From the NCBI RefSeq assembly GCF_036077095.1, contig NZ_CP107960.1, positions 5,084,001 through 5,148,000 on the forward strand: DNA of 64,000 nucleotides. Direction: 5' to 3'. The stretch's first letter is position 1; the number at the start of each line of letters is the position of its first letter. The notes beneath the pieces are model-generated. The model was not told the DNA's origin and ran no database searches. It saw nothing but the letters and a program-made list of their open reading frames with translations. The DNA comes from Streptomyces sp. NBC_00376 (lineage in GTDB: Bacteria > Actinomycetota > Actinomycetes > Streptomycetales > Streptomycetaceae). Shown here piece after piece: positions 1 to 7,190 of this stretch. The position numbers and the translations under genes are program-made.

Positions 1-9
1 GGGCTACAA

Positions 10-2364
10 GTGACCGCGGATCCGCGTGCGGCCGACCCCGGCACAACCGAATCCCGTGCCGCCGGCTCCCGTACGGCTGTTCCTCTCGACCCCTCTCTCG
101 CGCCGCCCGGCACCCGCGCCTTCCGGGACGCGGGTGGTATCCCCGCCGACCGGTGGCACGCCGACCAGGACGGCGAGACGCTCGTCCCCACCCACTGCTG
201 CTTCTGCGGGGTGCAGTGCGGGATGTATCTGCGCGTCGACCGCGGCGGCAAGGTCTTCGGCGTCGAACCCCGCAACCACGACATCAACCGGATGCGGCTG
301 TGCCCCAAGGGGATCAATGCGTACCAGCAGGTCAACCACCCCGACCGGCTCACCGCCCCACTGCTGCGCCGCTCCCGTGACGAGGACTTCCGCGAGGTCT
401 CCTGGGACGAGGCGCTCGACTTCACCGTCGCCGAGATCAAGCGCATCCAGCAGCGCTACGGCAACGACGCCTTCGGGCTCCTCGGCGGCGCCAGCCTCTT
501 CTCCGAAAAGACCTATCTGGTCGGCAAGTTCGCCCGGGTCGCACTCAAGTCCCGGCATGTCGACTACAACGGCCGGCTCTGCATGGTCAGCGCCGCGGGC
601 GCCAACAAACTCGCCTTCGGCATCGACCGGGCCGGCAACCCCTTCTCCGACATCCTGCTCACCGACTGCCTGCTGATCGCGGGCTCCAACGTCGGCGAGT
701 GCTTCCCCGTGATGACCCAGTACGTGTGGGGAGCGCGGGACCGCGGTGCGAGCCTGATCGTCGTCGACCCGCGAGAGACCGCGATCGCACGCACGGCCGA
801 CATCCATGTCGCACTCAAGCCCGGCACCGATTCGGCCTTCTTCAACTCCGTGCTGAACATGGTCATCGAGGAGGGGCTGACCGACGAGGCCTATCTCGCC
901 ACCCACGCCACCGGCTGGGAGGAGGTGAAGGCCAAGGTCGCCGAGTACCCGCCGTCCCGGGCCGCCGAGATCTGCGGCATCCCCGTCGAGCAGATCACCC
1001 AGGTCGCCCGCGCCTTCGCCCGCGCGCCCAAGGCCATGGCCTGGCACGCCCGAGGCATCGAGCACCACTCGCAGGGCGTCGAGAACTGCCTCAGCGTGAT
1101 CAACCTCTGCACCGCCACCGGCCACATCGGCAGACCGGGCGCCGGTTACGGCACCATCACCGGCCAGGGCAACGGGCAGGGCGGGCGCGAGCACGGGCAG
1201 AAGGCCGACCTCCTGCCCGGCGGCCGCTCGATCATGAACGAGGAGCACCGCAGGCAGATCTGCGAGATCTGGGGCATCGAGGAGTCCGAACTCCCGCCCG
1301 CCGGAACCTCGATGATGGAAATGGTCTGGCAGATGCAGCGCCGCGAGATCCGCGGGCTGATCGGCATCTGCAACAACCCCTTCGTCTCCCTCCCCAACTA
1401 CGGGGTGGTCAAGGAGGGGTACGACGCCATGGAGTTCCACGCTCAATTCGACTTCTTCCTTTCCGAGACCGCTGCCAACGCGCATGTCGTCTTCCCCGTC
1501 ACCACCTGGGCCGAGGACGAAGGGGTGATGGCCAACGCCGAGGCCCGGGTGGTCAAGCACAACAAGGCCCAGGACCCGCCGTCCGGTGTACGGACCGACA
1601 CCTGGGTGATGTGCGAACTCGCCAGGCGCCTCGGCGCGGGCGACAAATTCGCCTTCGCCGACTCGCGCGCCGTCTTCGACGAACTGCGGACCGCCTCCGC
1701 CGGCACCGTCAACGACTACTACGGCATCACCTACGAACGTCTGGAGGAGACCGGCGGGATCGCCTGGCCCTGCCCCGCCACCGACCACCCCGGCACCCCC
1801 CGGCTCTTCGAGGACGGCAGGACCTACCACCCCGACGGCAAGATCCACATGCAGGCCGTCGAATGGCACCCGCCGATGGACCCGTACGACGACGCGTACC
1901 CCATGTCGCTCACCACCGGGCGCACCGTCGCCCACTTCCTCTCCGGCAACCAGACCCGCCGCCTGGGCGCCCTCGTGGAACAGACCCCGCGCCCCTGGGC
2001 CGAGCTCCATCCCTCCCACGGCTTCCGCAACGGCGAACCGGTCCGCGTCGTCACCCGGCGCGGCAGCGAGGTCTTCCCCGCCCTGGTCACCGAGGCGATC
2101 CGCCCCGACACCGTCTTCGTCCCGTACCACTGGCCCGTCCCCACCGCGGCCAACGCCCTCACCATCGACGCCCTCGACCCCCGCTCCAAGATTCCTGAGT
2201 ACAAGGTGTGCGCCTGCCGTATCGAGCACGCCGAGAAGATCGACGACGTCCCCGCACCGCCTGTCGCACCCGGCCAGGTCAGCTACCCGGAGACCCAGGT
2301 CTCCCGTACCGACCCGTTGCCGCCCACGGCCCCCCAGGGGCGTGGCACCTCGGAGAGGAGCTGA
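10..2364 (+). CDS. Molybdopterin oxidoreductase, catalytic subunit (MopB / nitrate reductase-formate dehydrogenase type)
   Basis: Large Mo-bisMGD enzyme subunit of 784 residues. It has an N-terminal [4Fe-4S] site with the spacing C63-x2-C66-x3-C70-x27-C98. Cys191, in the context NGRLCMVSA, lies where assimilatory nitrate reductases and formate dehydrogenases carry the Mo-ligating Cys/Sec. The C-terminal third has the molybdopterin-dinucleotide-binding fold (LTTGRTVAHFLSGNQTRR region). There is no Tat signal, so the enzyme is probably cytoplasmic. The GTG at base 10 is the first start in the window, but the frame is open to base 1, so an upstream start cannot be excluded. It heads a tight cluster with a four-cluster ferredoxin and a Rieske protein. 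The substrate is not determinable from sequence; nitrate, formate or another small oxidisable compound are possible. Confidence 0.85.
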   Translation: MTADPRAADPGTTESRAAGSRTAVPLDPSLAPPGTRAFRDAGGIPADRWHADQDGETLVPTHCCFCGVQCGMYLRVDRGGKVFGVEPRNHDINRMRLCPKGINAYQQVNHPDRLTAPLLRRSRDEDFREVSWDEALDFTVAEIKRIQQRYGNDAFGLLGGASLFSEKTYLVGKFARVALKSRHVDYNGRLCMVSAAGANKLAFGIDRAGNPFSDILLTDCLLIAGSNVGECFPVMTQYVWGARDRGASLIVVDPRETAIARTADIHVALKPGTDSAFFNSVLNMVIEEGLTDEAYLATHATGWEEVKAKVAEYPPSRAAEICGIPVEQITQVARAFARAPKAMAWHARGIEHHSQGVENCLSVINLCTATGHIGRPGAGYGTITGQGNGQGGREHGQKADLLPGGRSIMNEEHRRQICEIWGIEESELPPAGTSMMEMVWQMQRREIRGLIGICNNPFVSLPNYGVVKEGYDAMEFHAQFDFFLSETAANAHVVFPVTTWAEDEGVMANAEARVVKHNKAQDPPSGVRTDTWVMCELARRLGAGDKFAFADSRAVFDELRTASAGTVNDYYGITYERLEETGGIAWPCPATDHPGTPRLFEDGRTYHPDGKIHMQAVEWHPPMDPYDDAYPMSLTTGRTVAHFLSGNQTRRLGALVEQTPRPWAELHPSHGFRNGEPVRVVTRRGSEVFPALVTEAIRPDTVFVPYHWPVPTAANALTIDALDPRSKIPEYKVCACRIEHAEKIDDVPAPPVAPGQVSYPETQVSRTDPLPPTAPQGRGTSERS

Positions 2365-2371
2365 CCACCCC

Positions 2372-2974
2372 ATGATGGGCAGAACGATCTTCATCGACCC
2401 GGGGCGCTGCATCGGCTGCCAGGCATGCGTCTCCGCCTGCCGGGAATGCGACTCGCACCGCGGCAAGTCGATGATCCATCTCGACTACACCGACGAGGGC
2501 CGGTCCGTGGCCTCCCTTCCCACCGTCTGCATGCACTGCGAGGACCCGGTCGCCCCGTGCGCCGAGGTCTGTCCCGCCGACGCGATCCTGGTGACCGTCG
2601 ACGGTGTGGTGCAGCAGGCCGACACCACCCGCTGCATCGGCTGTGCCAACTGCGTCAACGCATGCCCCTTCGGCGTCCCGAAGATCGACCTCCAGGCGAA
2701 GCTGCAGATGAAATGCAACCTCTGCTACGACCGCACCGCCTACGGCCTCGCCCCCATGTGCGCGACCGTCTGCCCGACCGGGGCGCTGTTCTACGGGACC
2801 GTCGAGGAGCTCCAGGCGGAGCGCCCCGGCGTCCAGGTCGCCGACACCTTCACCTTCGGCCGGAGCGAGGTACGCACCGGCGTGGCCATGGTCGTTCCCG
2901 CCGACCGGGTGCAGTGGCCGGTGCCCGGCGGCCTTCCCGTCGTCGAGATCAACGGGAAGGACGTCCGCCGATGA
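2372..2974 (+). CDS. Four-cluster 4Fe-4S ferredoxin subunit (DmsB/NrfC-like)
   Basis: Electron-transfer subunit of 200 residues. It has sixteen or more Cys in four blocks (C13/16/19/23, C53/56/63/67, C88/91/94/98, C115/118/130/134), typical of the FeS subunits paired with MopB enzymes. I chose the ATG at 2372, which has GGAGAGGAG (2352-2360) upstream; a GTG at 2342 would overlap the preceding gene and has no ribosome site. It starts 8 bases after the oxidoreductase stop and overlaps the next gene by ATGA. It most likely wires the Mo enzyme to the Rieske protein or a quinone-linked partner. Confidence 0.88.
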   Translation: MMGRTIFIDPGRCIGCQACVSACRECDSHRGKSMIHLDYTDEGRSVASLPTVCMHCEDPVAPCAEVCPADAILVTVDGVVQQADTTRCIGCANCVNACPFGVPKIDLQAKLQMKCNLCYDRTAYGLAPMCATVCPTGALFYGTVEELQAERPGVQVADTFTFGRSEVRTGVAMVVPADRVQWPVPGGLPVVEINGKDVRR

Positions 2975-3702
2975 GCGTCACCGACCAGCCGCCCTCCGGC
3001 GATCCGCGCGAAGCCCTGCACGACCGGATCGCCGCCGACTCCCTCACCACCCGGCGCGACTACCTCCGGATCGTGGTGACCGTCTCCGGCGGGCTCGCCG
3101 TCGGCGGTCTCGGCGTGGCGGGCGGGATCCTGCCGCGCCACGGCGACCCCGACGACGGCAGGACACCCTCGCCGAAGAAGATCGCCGCGCAGTTGCTGCC
3201 CGGTGAGTCCCTCGCCTTCCACTACCCGGACGAGGAGGACAAGGCGGTCGCCGTCCGGCTGGACGACGGCACCCTCGTCGGCTACTCCGCGATCTGCACC
3301 CATCTCGCCTGTGCCGTGCTCTGGCGCAAGGACCGCGGTTCCGAGGGGGAGCTGTACTGCCCCTGCCACGAAGGCGTCTTCGACGCCCGCACCGGTGAGG
3401 TGACTGCCGGACCGCCGCCCCGGGCGCTGCCCAAGGTGGTGCTCATCGAACAGGCCGACGGCAGCATCTGGGCCATCGGCACGACGCGCTCGGGCGAGAG
3501 CGTCGAGCAGGCTCTGTGCCGCCGGCTCCGCGCCGACCGCCCGGACCTCGCCTCCCGTATCGGCTGCCCCGCCGTCGAGGGCGGCGGCGCGGAGGGACCC
3601 GCGGCCGCGACACCGGGGACCGTCGGAGCCGGAGCCGGAGCCGGAGCCGGGGCCGGGGCCGAGGCAGGGGCTGAGGGCGAGACCCTTGGCAGGCGGACAT
3701 GA
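2971..3702 (+). CDS. Exported Rieske 2Fe-2S protein
   Basis: Rieske protein of 243 residues. The cluster motifs are CTHLAC (109-114) and CPCH (130-133), including the two extra Cys that form the stabilising disulfide. The N-terminus carries a twin-arginine-like sequence (TTRRDYLR, 26-33) followed by a hydrophobic stretch (34-53), so the domain is probably exported and anchored by an uncleaved segment. The C-terminus ends in a low-complexity Gly-Ala-Glu tail. The ATG overlaps the ferredoxin stop (ATGA), indicating translational coupling. A Rieske partner is known for arsenite oxidases, but the combination with a four-cluster ferredoxin here is different. Confidence 0.85.
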   Translation: MSVTDQPPSGDPREALHDRIAADSLTTRRDYLRIVVTVSGGLAVGGLGVAGGILPRHGDPDDGRTPSPKKIAAQLLPGESLAFHYPDEEDKAVAVRLDDGTLVGYSAICTHLACAVLWRKDRGSEGELYCPCHEGVFDARTGEVTAGPPPRALPKVVLIEQADGSIWAIGTTRSGESVEQALCRRLRADRPDLASRIGCPAVEGGGAEGPAAATPGTVGAGAGAGAGAGAEAGAEGETLGRRT

Positions 3703-4094
3703 GCGACGCCCGGCAGCCCCGGAACCAGGAGTACTCGGAGCGTCATGAGTATCCGGAGTACCACCCGGGAAGTGCTCGCCCCGAACTCAACCGGCCCGTC
3801 CACGAACGTTATCCGCAGATCCGGGCCACCAGCGGCTACGGCGACCCCCGGATCCGCCACACCGGCCCCGGACCGGGAGCCGGTACCGACCAGGAGCCCG
3901 AGCGGTCCGCGAAACTGACGGCCCGGCTGGCCCTCGCCATGACGGTGGTCATCGGACAGCTCTGGGGACTGACCGTCATCATCGACGCATGGATGGAGGG
4001 CAACACCGACACGGCCTGGTGGGGTGCCGGCTTCCTCTGCCTGTCGTTCCTCGTCGTCCTCGGGCTGTGGCTGATCGATCCGAAGGACCGCTGA
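3699..4094 (+). CDS. Small membrane protein of the redox cluster (unknown function)
   Basis: Protein of 131 residues. The first 70 are polar, Pro/Tyr/Arg-rich and probably disordered. Two predicted membrane helices follow at about 74-95 and 106-126, ending in a short charged tail (DPKDR). The start overlaps the Rieske stop by ATGA, so it belongs to the same operon. I do not recognise a family. From context it could anchor or connect the Mo/FeS/Rieske complex to the membrane. Confidence 0.7.
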   Translation: MSDARQPRNQEYSERHEYPEYHPGSARPELNRPVHERYPQIRATSGYGDPRIRHTGPGPGAGTDQEPERSAKLTARLALAMTVVIGQLWGLTVIIDAWMEGNTDTAWWGAGFLCLSFLVVLGLWLIDPKDR

Positions 4095-4115
4095 CCGTCG
4101 CCGTACCCTTGACGT

Positions 4116-4325
4116 ATGAGCACCGCCCCCGCCCCCGGCCCGCGTGATTCGAAGCCCTCCCAGTCGGACCGGCCGAAACCGAAACCGGCTCTGATCTTCG
4201 ACGATCCGCTGGACCAGCAGTCCGCGGACGATACGGACCGAGGATGGGGCGAGCGGGCCCCGGCCGGTGGCAGCGCCGCCGATCTGGCGCGCTTCCTCGA
4301 CGAGAAGCCGCCCCACCACATCTGA
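4116..4325 (+). CDS. Small hydrophilic protein (hypothetical)
   Basis: Protein of 69 residues, Pro/Asp/Lys-rich, without Cys or membrane segments, ending in LARFLDEKPPHHI. It starts 22 bases after the preceding stop and is followed at once by an intrinsic terminator, so it is likely the last gene of the redox operon. Function unknown. Confidence 0.55.
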   Translation: MSTAPAPGPRDSKPSQSDRPKPKPALIFDDPLDQQSADDTDRGWGERAPAGGSAADLARFLDEKPPHHI

Positions 4326-4344
4326 TTCCCCGCTCCGTGGTGGT

Positions 4345-4368
4345 CCGGCGGCGTCGCCGCCGGTTTTT
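4345..4368 (+). terminator. Intrinsic terminator after the redox cluster
   Basis: CCGGCGGC (4345-4352), a three-base loop, GCCGCCGG (4356-4363), then five T. It is placed between the plus-strand cluster and the end of mscL on the minus strand. Confidence 0.75.
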
Positions 4369-4383
4369 CCGCTGCGTGTCGCG

Positions 4384-4842
4384 CTACTGGTCGTGACCCC
4401 GGCCGGGGTTCTCGGTCCCGCCCGCCGGGCCGCCGCGCTGCGAGACGAGGGCGTCGCGGATCTCCTTCAGCACCTCCAGCTCGCTCATCTCCAGCGTCTC
4501 CTGCACCCCTTCCTTCGCGGCCTGTATCGCCGCCCGCTTGGCCAGGTACTTGGCCATGGGCAGGACCATCAGGAAGTACACGACGGCTGCCGTGATCAGG
4601 AAGCCGAGGGTGGCGCTGAGCACCGAGCCCCACAGGATCCGGATGCCCTCGGTGGCCTCGCCCGTCTTCGGGTCCGTGATGCAGGGGCCCTTGAGGCAGG
4701 AGCTGTAGCCCTCCAGGTCCTTGGTGCCGAACGCACCGACGAGCGGGTTGATGACTCCCTTGACGATCGAGTTCACGATCTGGGTGAACGCGGCACCGAT
4801 GACGACGGCGACCGCCAGATCGATCACATTGCCGTGCATCAA
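4384..4842 (-). CDS. mscL: Large-conductance mechanosensitive channel MscL
   Basis: Pressure-relief channel of the membrane. The first helix (HGNVIDLAVAVVIGAAF) and second helix (TLGFLITAAVVYFLMV) are typical, and the C-terminal helix (EVLKEIRDAL) is present. The coordinates give the longest frame with an accepted start (TTG 4842). The family, however, needs an amphipathic N-terminal helix, and in-frame sequence upstream encodes exactly that (SEKKVGLLEGFKAFL, 4884-4840). The codon where GTG or ATG would be expected, directly before SEKK, is GCG (4887-4885). A CTG at 4866 behind AAGAAGG is an alternative start. An in-frame TAA lies further upstream. Either a non-standard start, a start-codon mutation or a sequence error is involved. 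Confidence 0.85.
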   Translation of the reverse strand: MMHGNVIDLAVAVVIGAAFTQIVNSIVKGVINPLVGAFGTKDLEGYSSCLKGPCITDPKTGEATEGIRILWGSVLSATLGFLITAAVVYFLMVLPMAKYLAKRAAIQAAKEGVQETLEMSELEVLKEIRDALVSQRGGPAGGTENPGRGHDQ

Positions 4843-5010
4843 GAAGGCTTTGAACCCTTCCAGCAGACCGACCTTCTTCTCGCTCGCAGGTGAGCCTTGC
4901 CTCGCGTGTGCCGTAGGCGGAGCAAACCCCTCCGCAACTTAGGGCAGTACGCGTGGAAAACACCCAATCCTCGGGCTTGGCAAGGTGACTTGGCCAGTCA
5001 TCAGTGCGAA

Positions 5011-5685
5011 TCAGCAAAGAGTCACCGCCAGTTGGGACGAGATGCCCGCGCCGGCCAGTGCGGTGGCGGTTTCCCGGGGGACGGCCAGCACGATCAGCGC
5101 ACCATCCTCCGTGAAGCCGTCGGAGCCGCCGGAGCCGCCCGCCGGGCTGTGCGGCACCTCCGCCACCCGCGCACCCTTCGCCAGCACCCGGACCCCTGCC
5201 CCTGCCGCGGCCCCGACCTCGGCCCCGGATTCCCCGGCGGCGATCACGTCGACGTGGTCACCCGGACGCAATAAGCGCACCGTCCCCGCATCCGCGATCC
5301 GGACCGGCGCGGACACCAACCGAGCCGGTCGCCGCGCCCGCTCCGGCGGCGCCCCCGTCGTACGCCCGGCTCCCGCCCCGTACGCGGCATTGCCGCCCAC
5401 CCCCGCGCCGTCACCGCCCAGCCCCGTGGCGGCGAGCGCGGCGGCTGTCAGGGCCAGCCCGGCCGCAAGGGCACGGCGCTGCCGCCACAACGCCCGCCGC
5501 AGCCGGTGCCCGCTGCCTCCGCGCACCCGCAGAGGTTCGAACGCAGGCACCCCACAGGACGGGGGCGCCGACGACGAAGACGACGGGGACGGGGAAGACG
5601 CGGGCGACGATGAAAAGGACGGAGAGGCCGACGAAGAAGACGACGAAGAAGAAGACGACGGAATGGGTGCGGAAGACGCGAACAT
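5011..5685 (-). CDS. SAF/RcpC-like pilus-assembly domain protein
   Basis: Protein of 224 residues. It has a Ser-rich N-terminus including about ten consecutive Ser, a basic patch, one membrane helix (ALAAGLALTAAALAATGL), then an extracytoplasmic domain containing LLRPGDHVDVIAA. That motif is typical of the CpaB/RcpC-SAF domain of Flp/Tad pilus assembly. I chose the ATG at 5685 because AGGTGG precedes it by 8 bases; an earlier in-frame GTG at 5748 lacks such a site. No other tad genes are visible, so it may be a stand-alone relative. Confidence 0.65.
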   Translation of the reverse strand: MFASSAPIPSSSSSSSSSSASPSFSSSPASSPSPSSSSSAPPSCGVPAFEPLRVRGGSGHRLRRALWRQRRALAAGLALTAAALAATGLGGDGAGVGGNAAYGAGAGRTTGAPPERARRPARLVSAPVRIADAGTVRLLRPGDHVDVIAAGESGAEVGAAAGAGVRVLAKGARVAEVPHSPAGGSGGSDGFTEDGALIVLAVPRETATALAGAGISSQLAVTLC

Positions 5686-5773
5686 GGTCGACACCACCTG
5701 CTGTGAGGATTCATGGGGAGTTTCGGACGAACACCCCTCACGATCCACCGTTCGCGAGATTCCCGCCGAGGCC

Positions 5774-5800
5774 TGTGGACAGCCCCGGAGCTGTGGACAA
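5774..5800. promoter_or_regulatory. Pair of DnaA-box-like sequences
   Basis: TGTGGACAG (5774-5782) and TGTGGACAA (5792-5800) lie in the same orientation with their starts 18 bases apart. The reverse complement of the second is the perfect box TTGTCCACA; the first differs at one position. They sit in the 156-base gap between the RcpC-like gene and the phosphorylase. Confidence 0.45.
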
Positions 5801-5841
5801 CTCCGTCACCCACTCACGCCGCAACCGTCCCGGCCATCGCG

Positions 5842-6675
5842 CTAAGGCAGCTCGATCCCCGTCTTGAGTCCGTCCAGCGCGTGCGAGCACGGGCAGTCCC
5901 GGTCCGCCTCCGCGGGCAGTGCGGCCACCACGTCGAAGAGCACCGAGCGCAGCCGGTCCACATTGGCCGCGAACACCTTCAGCACCTCTCCGTGCGAGAC
6001 GCCCTCGCCGGCCTCCGCGCCCGCGTCCAGGTCCGTGACCAGGGTCATCGTCGTGTAGCAGAGGCCCAGCTCACGGGCGAGGACGGCCTCCGGGTGACCG
6101 GTCATCCCGACCACCGACCAGCCCATCGCCGCATGCCAGCGCGACTCGGCCCGGGTCGAGAAGCGCGGCCCCTCGACGACCACCAGCGTCCCGCCGTCCA
6201 CCGGTTCCCAGTTCTTCGCCCGAGCCGCCGCCAGCGCGGCCCTGCGCCCGTCGGGGCAGTACGGATCGGCGAAGCCCAGGTGCAGGACGTTCGGCTCCGC
6301 CCCGTCGGCCCGGGGCACCCCGTCGTAGTACGTCTGGGTCCGGGCCTTGGTGCGGTCCACCAGCTGGTCGGGCACGAGCAGGGTGCCCGGCCCGTACTCC
6401 GGGCGCAGACCGCCCACCGCGCACGGGCCGAGCACCTGACGTACACCGACGGAGCGAAGCGCCCACATGTTGGCCCGGTAGTTGATGCGGTGCGGCGGCA
6501 GGTGGTGGCCGCGTCCGTGGCGGGGGAGGAAAGCGACCCGGCGGCCGCCGACCTCGCCGAGGAAGAGGGAGTCGCTCGGCGGTCCGTACGGGGTGTCCAC
6601 GCGCACCTCCGTGACGTCCTCCAGGAAGGAGTACAAGCCCGAGCCGCCGATGACACCGATCTCTGCGTTCACCAT
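5842..6675 (-). CDS. mtnP: S-methyl-5'-thioadenosine phosphorylase
   Basis: Purine phosphorylase of 277 residues. It cleaves 5'-methylthioadenosine to adenine and methylthioribose-1-phosphate in methionine salvage and polyamine metabolism. Evidence is the N-terminal phosphate loop IGGSGLY (9-15), the RHGRGH motif, EGPRFSTRAE, and VVGMTGHPEAVLARELGLCY with the purine-binding residues. Start ATG 6675; an adjacent in-frame GTG at 6672 is possible. It lies between the RcpC-like gene and fmdB on the same strand, but the fmdB terminator separates it from fmdB. Confidence 0.9.
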   Translation of the reverse strand: MVNAEIGVIGGSGLYSFLEDVTEVRVDTPYGPPSDSLFLGEVGGRRVAFLPRHGRGHHLPPHRINYRANMWALRSVGVRQVLGPCAVGGLRPEYGPGTLLVPDQLVDRTKARTQTYYDGVPRADGAEPNVLHLGFADPYCPDGRRAALAAARAKNWEPVDGGTLVVVEGPRFSTRAESRWHAAMGWSVVGMTGHPEAVLARELGLCYTTMTLVTDLDAGAEAGEGVSHGEVLKVFAANVDRLRSVLFDVVAALPAEADRDCPCSHALDGLKTGIELP

Positions 6676-6701
6676 GCGGTCACAGTATCGGTGCGCGAAA
6701 A

Positions 6702-6742
6702 CGCCGGGAGCCCCGCCGAACGGATCGGTGGGGCTCCCGGCG
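6702..6742 (-). terminator. Terminator hairpin downstream of fmdB
   Basis: A perfect 13-base stem (CGCCGGGAGCCCC, 6702-6714, and its complement 6730-6742) with a 15-base loop, just past the fmdB stop on the minus strand. Confidence 0.65.
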
Positions 6743-6764
6743 GAAGCGCGGTGCGGTGTGCGAC

Positions 6765-7124
6765 TCAGGCGGCCGAAGTGCCGCTCTTCGAGGAAGAGGA
6801 GGCGGAGGCCGTGGAAGAGGACGCGGACGACTTCGAGTCGGACCCAGTGGGAGCCGACGTCGAGGACGCGGACGACGAGGAGTCGGACGACGAAGCGGAA
6901 CCGGAAGCCTTCGCCGAGGACGAAGCCGGCGTGCTGCTCGACGAGGAGCCGCGGCTGTCGTTCCGGTAGAAACCGGAACCCTTGAAGACGATGCCGACCG
7001 CCGAGAACACCTTCTTCAGGCGTCCATCGCAGCTCGGGCACACGGTGAGGGCGTCATCGGTGAACTTCTGCACCGCCTCGAGGCCCTCGCCACATTCGGT
7101 GCACTGGTACTGATAGGTCGGCAC
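6765..7124 (-). CDS. FmdB-type zinc-ribbon regulatory protein
   Basis: Protein of 119 residues. The first 50 form a zinc ribbon (YQCTECGEGLE, then CPSCDG) followed by the conserved GxGFYRND segment of the FmdB family. The remaining 65 residues are almost pure Ser/Ala/Thr with scattered Lys/Asp. Start ATG 7124 has an AGGAGGAG site. A CIRCE-like inverted repeat lies ten bases upstream. FmdB was named from regulation of amide metabolism; a general role is not established. Confidence 0.8.
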   Translation of the reverse strand: MPTYQYQCTECGEGLEAVQKFTDDALTVCPSCDGRLKKVFSAVGIVFKGSGFYRNDSRGSSSSSTPASSSAKASGSASSSDSSSSASSTSAPTGSDSKSSASSSTASASSSSKSGTSAA

Positions 7125-7133
7125 TTGCTCCTC

Positions 7134-7160
7134 CTGGCACTCTGACTCAATGAGTGCTAA
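7134..7160 (-). promoter_or_regulatory. CIRCE-like HrcA operator upstream of fmdB
   Basis: Read on the minus strand: TTAGCACTC, nine bases, GAGTGCCAG. The HrcA consensus is TTAGCACTC-N9-GAGTGCTAA, so the left arm is perfect and the right arm matches 7 of 9. Spacing is exact. The element abuts the ribosome-binding site of fmdB, as CIRCE does in many heat-shock genes. Confidence 0.7.
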
Positions 7161-7190
7161 CGACGCTCCATACTGACGTATTCCGCAGCA

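Noticed and set aside
4..2466. 820-codon minus-strand frame opposite the oxidoreductase
   Set aside because: High-GC shadow frame; its translation is Gly/Val/Asp-rich without domains, while the plus strand carries clear motifs.
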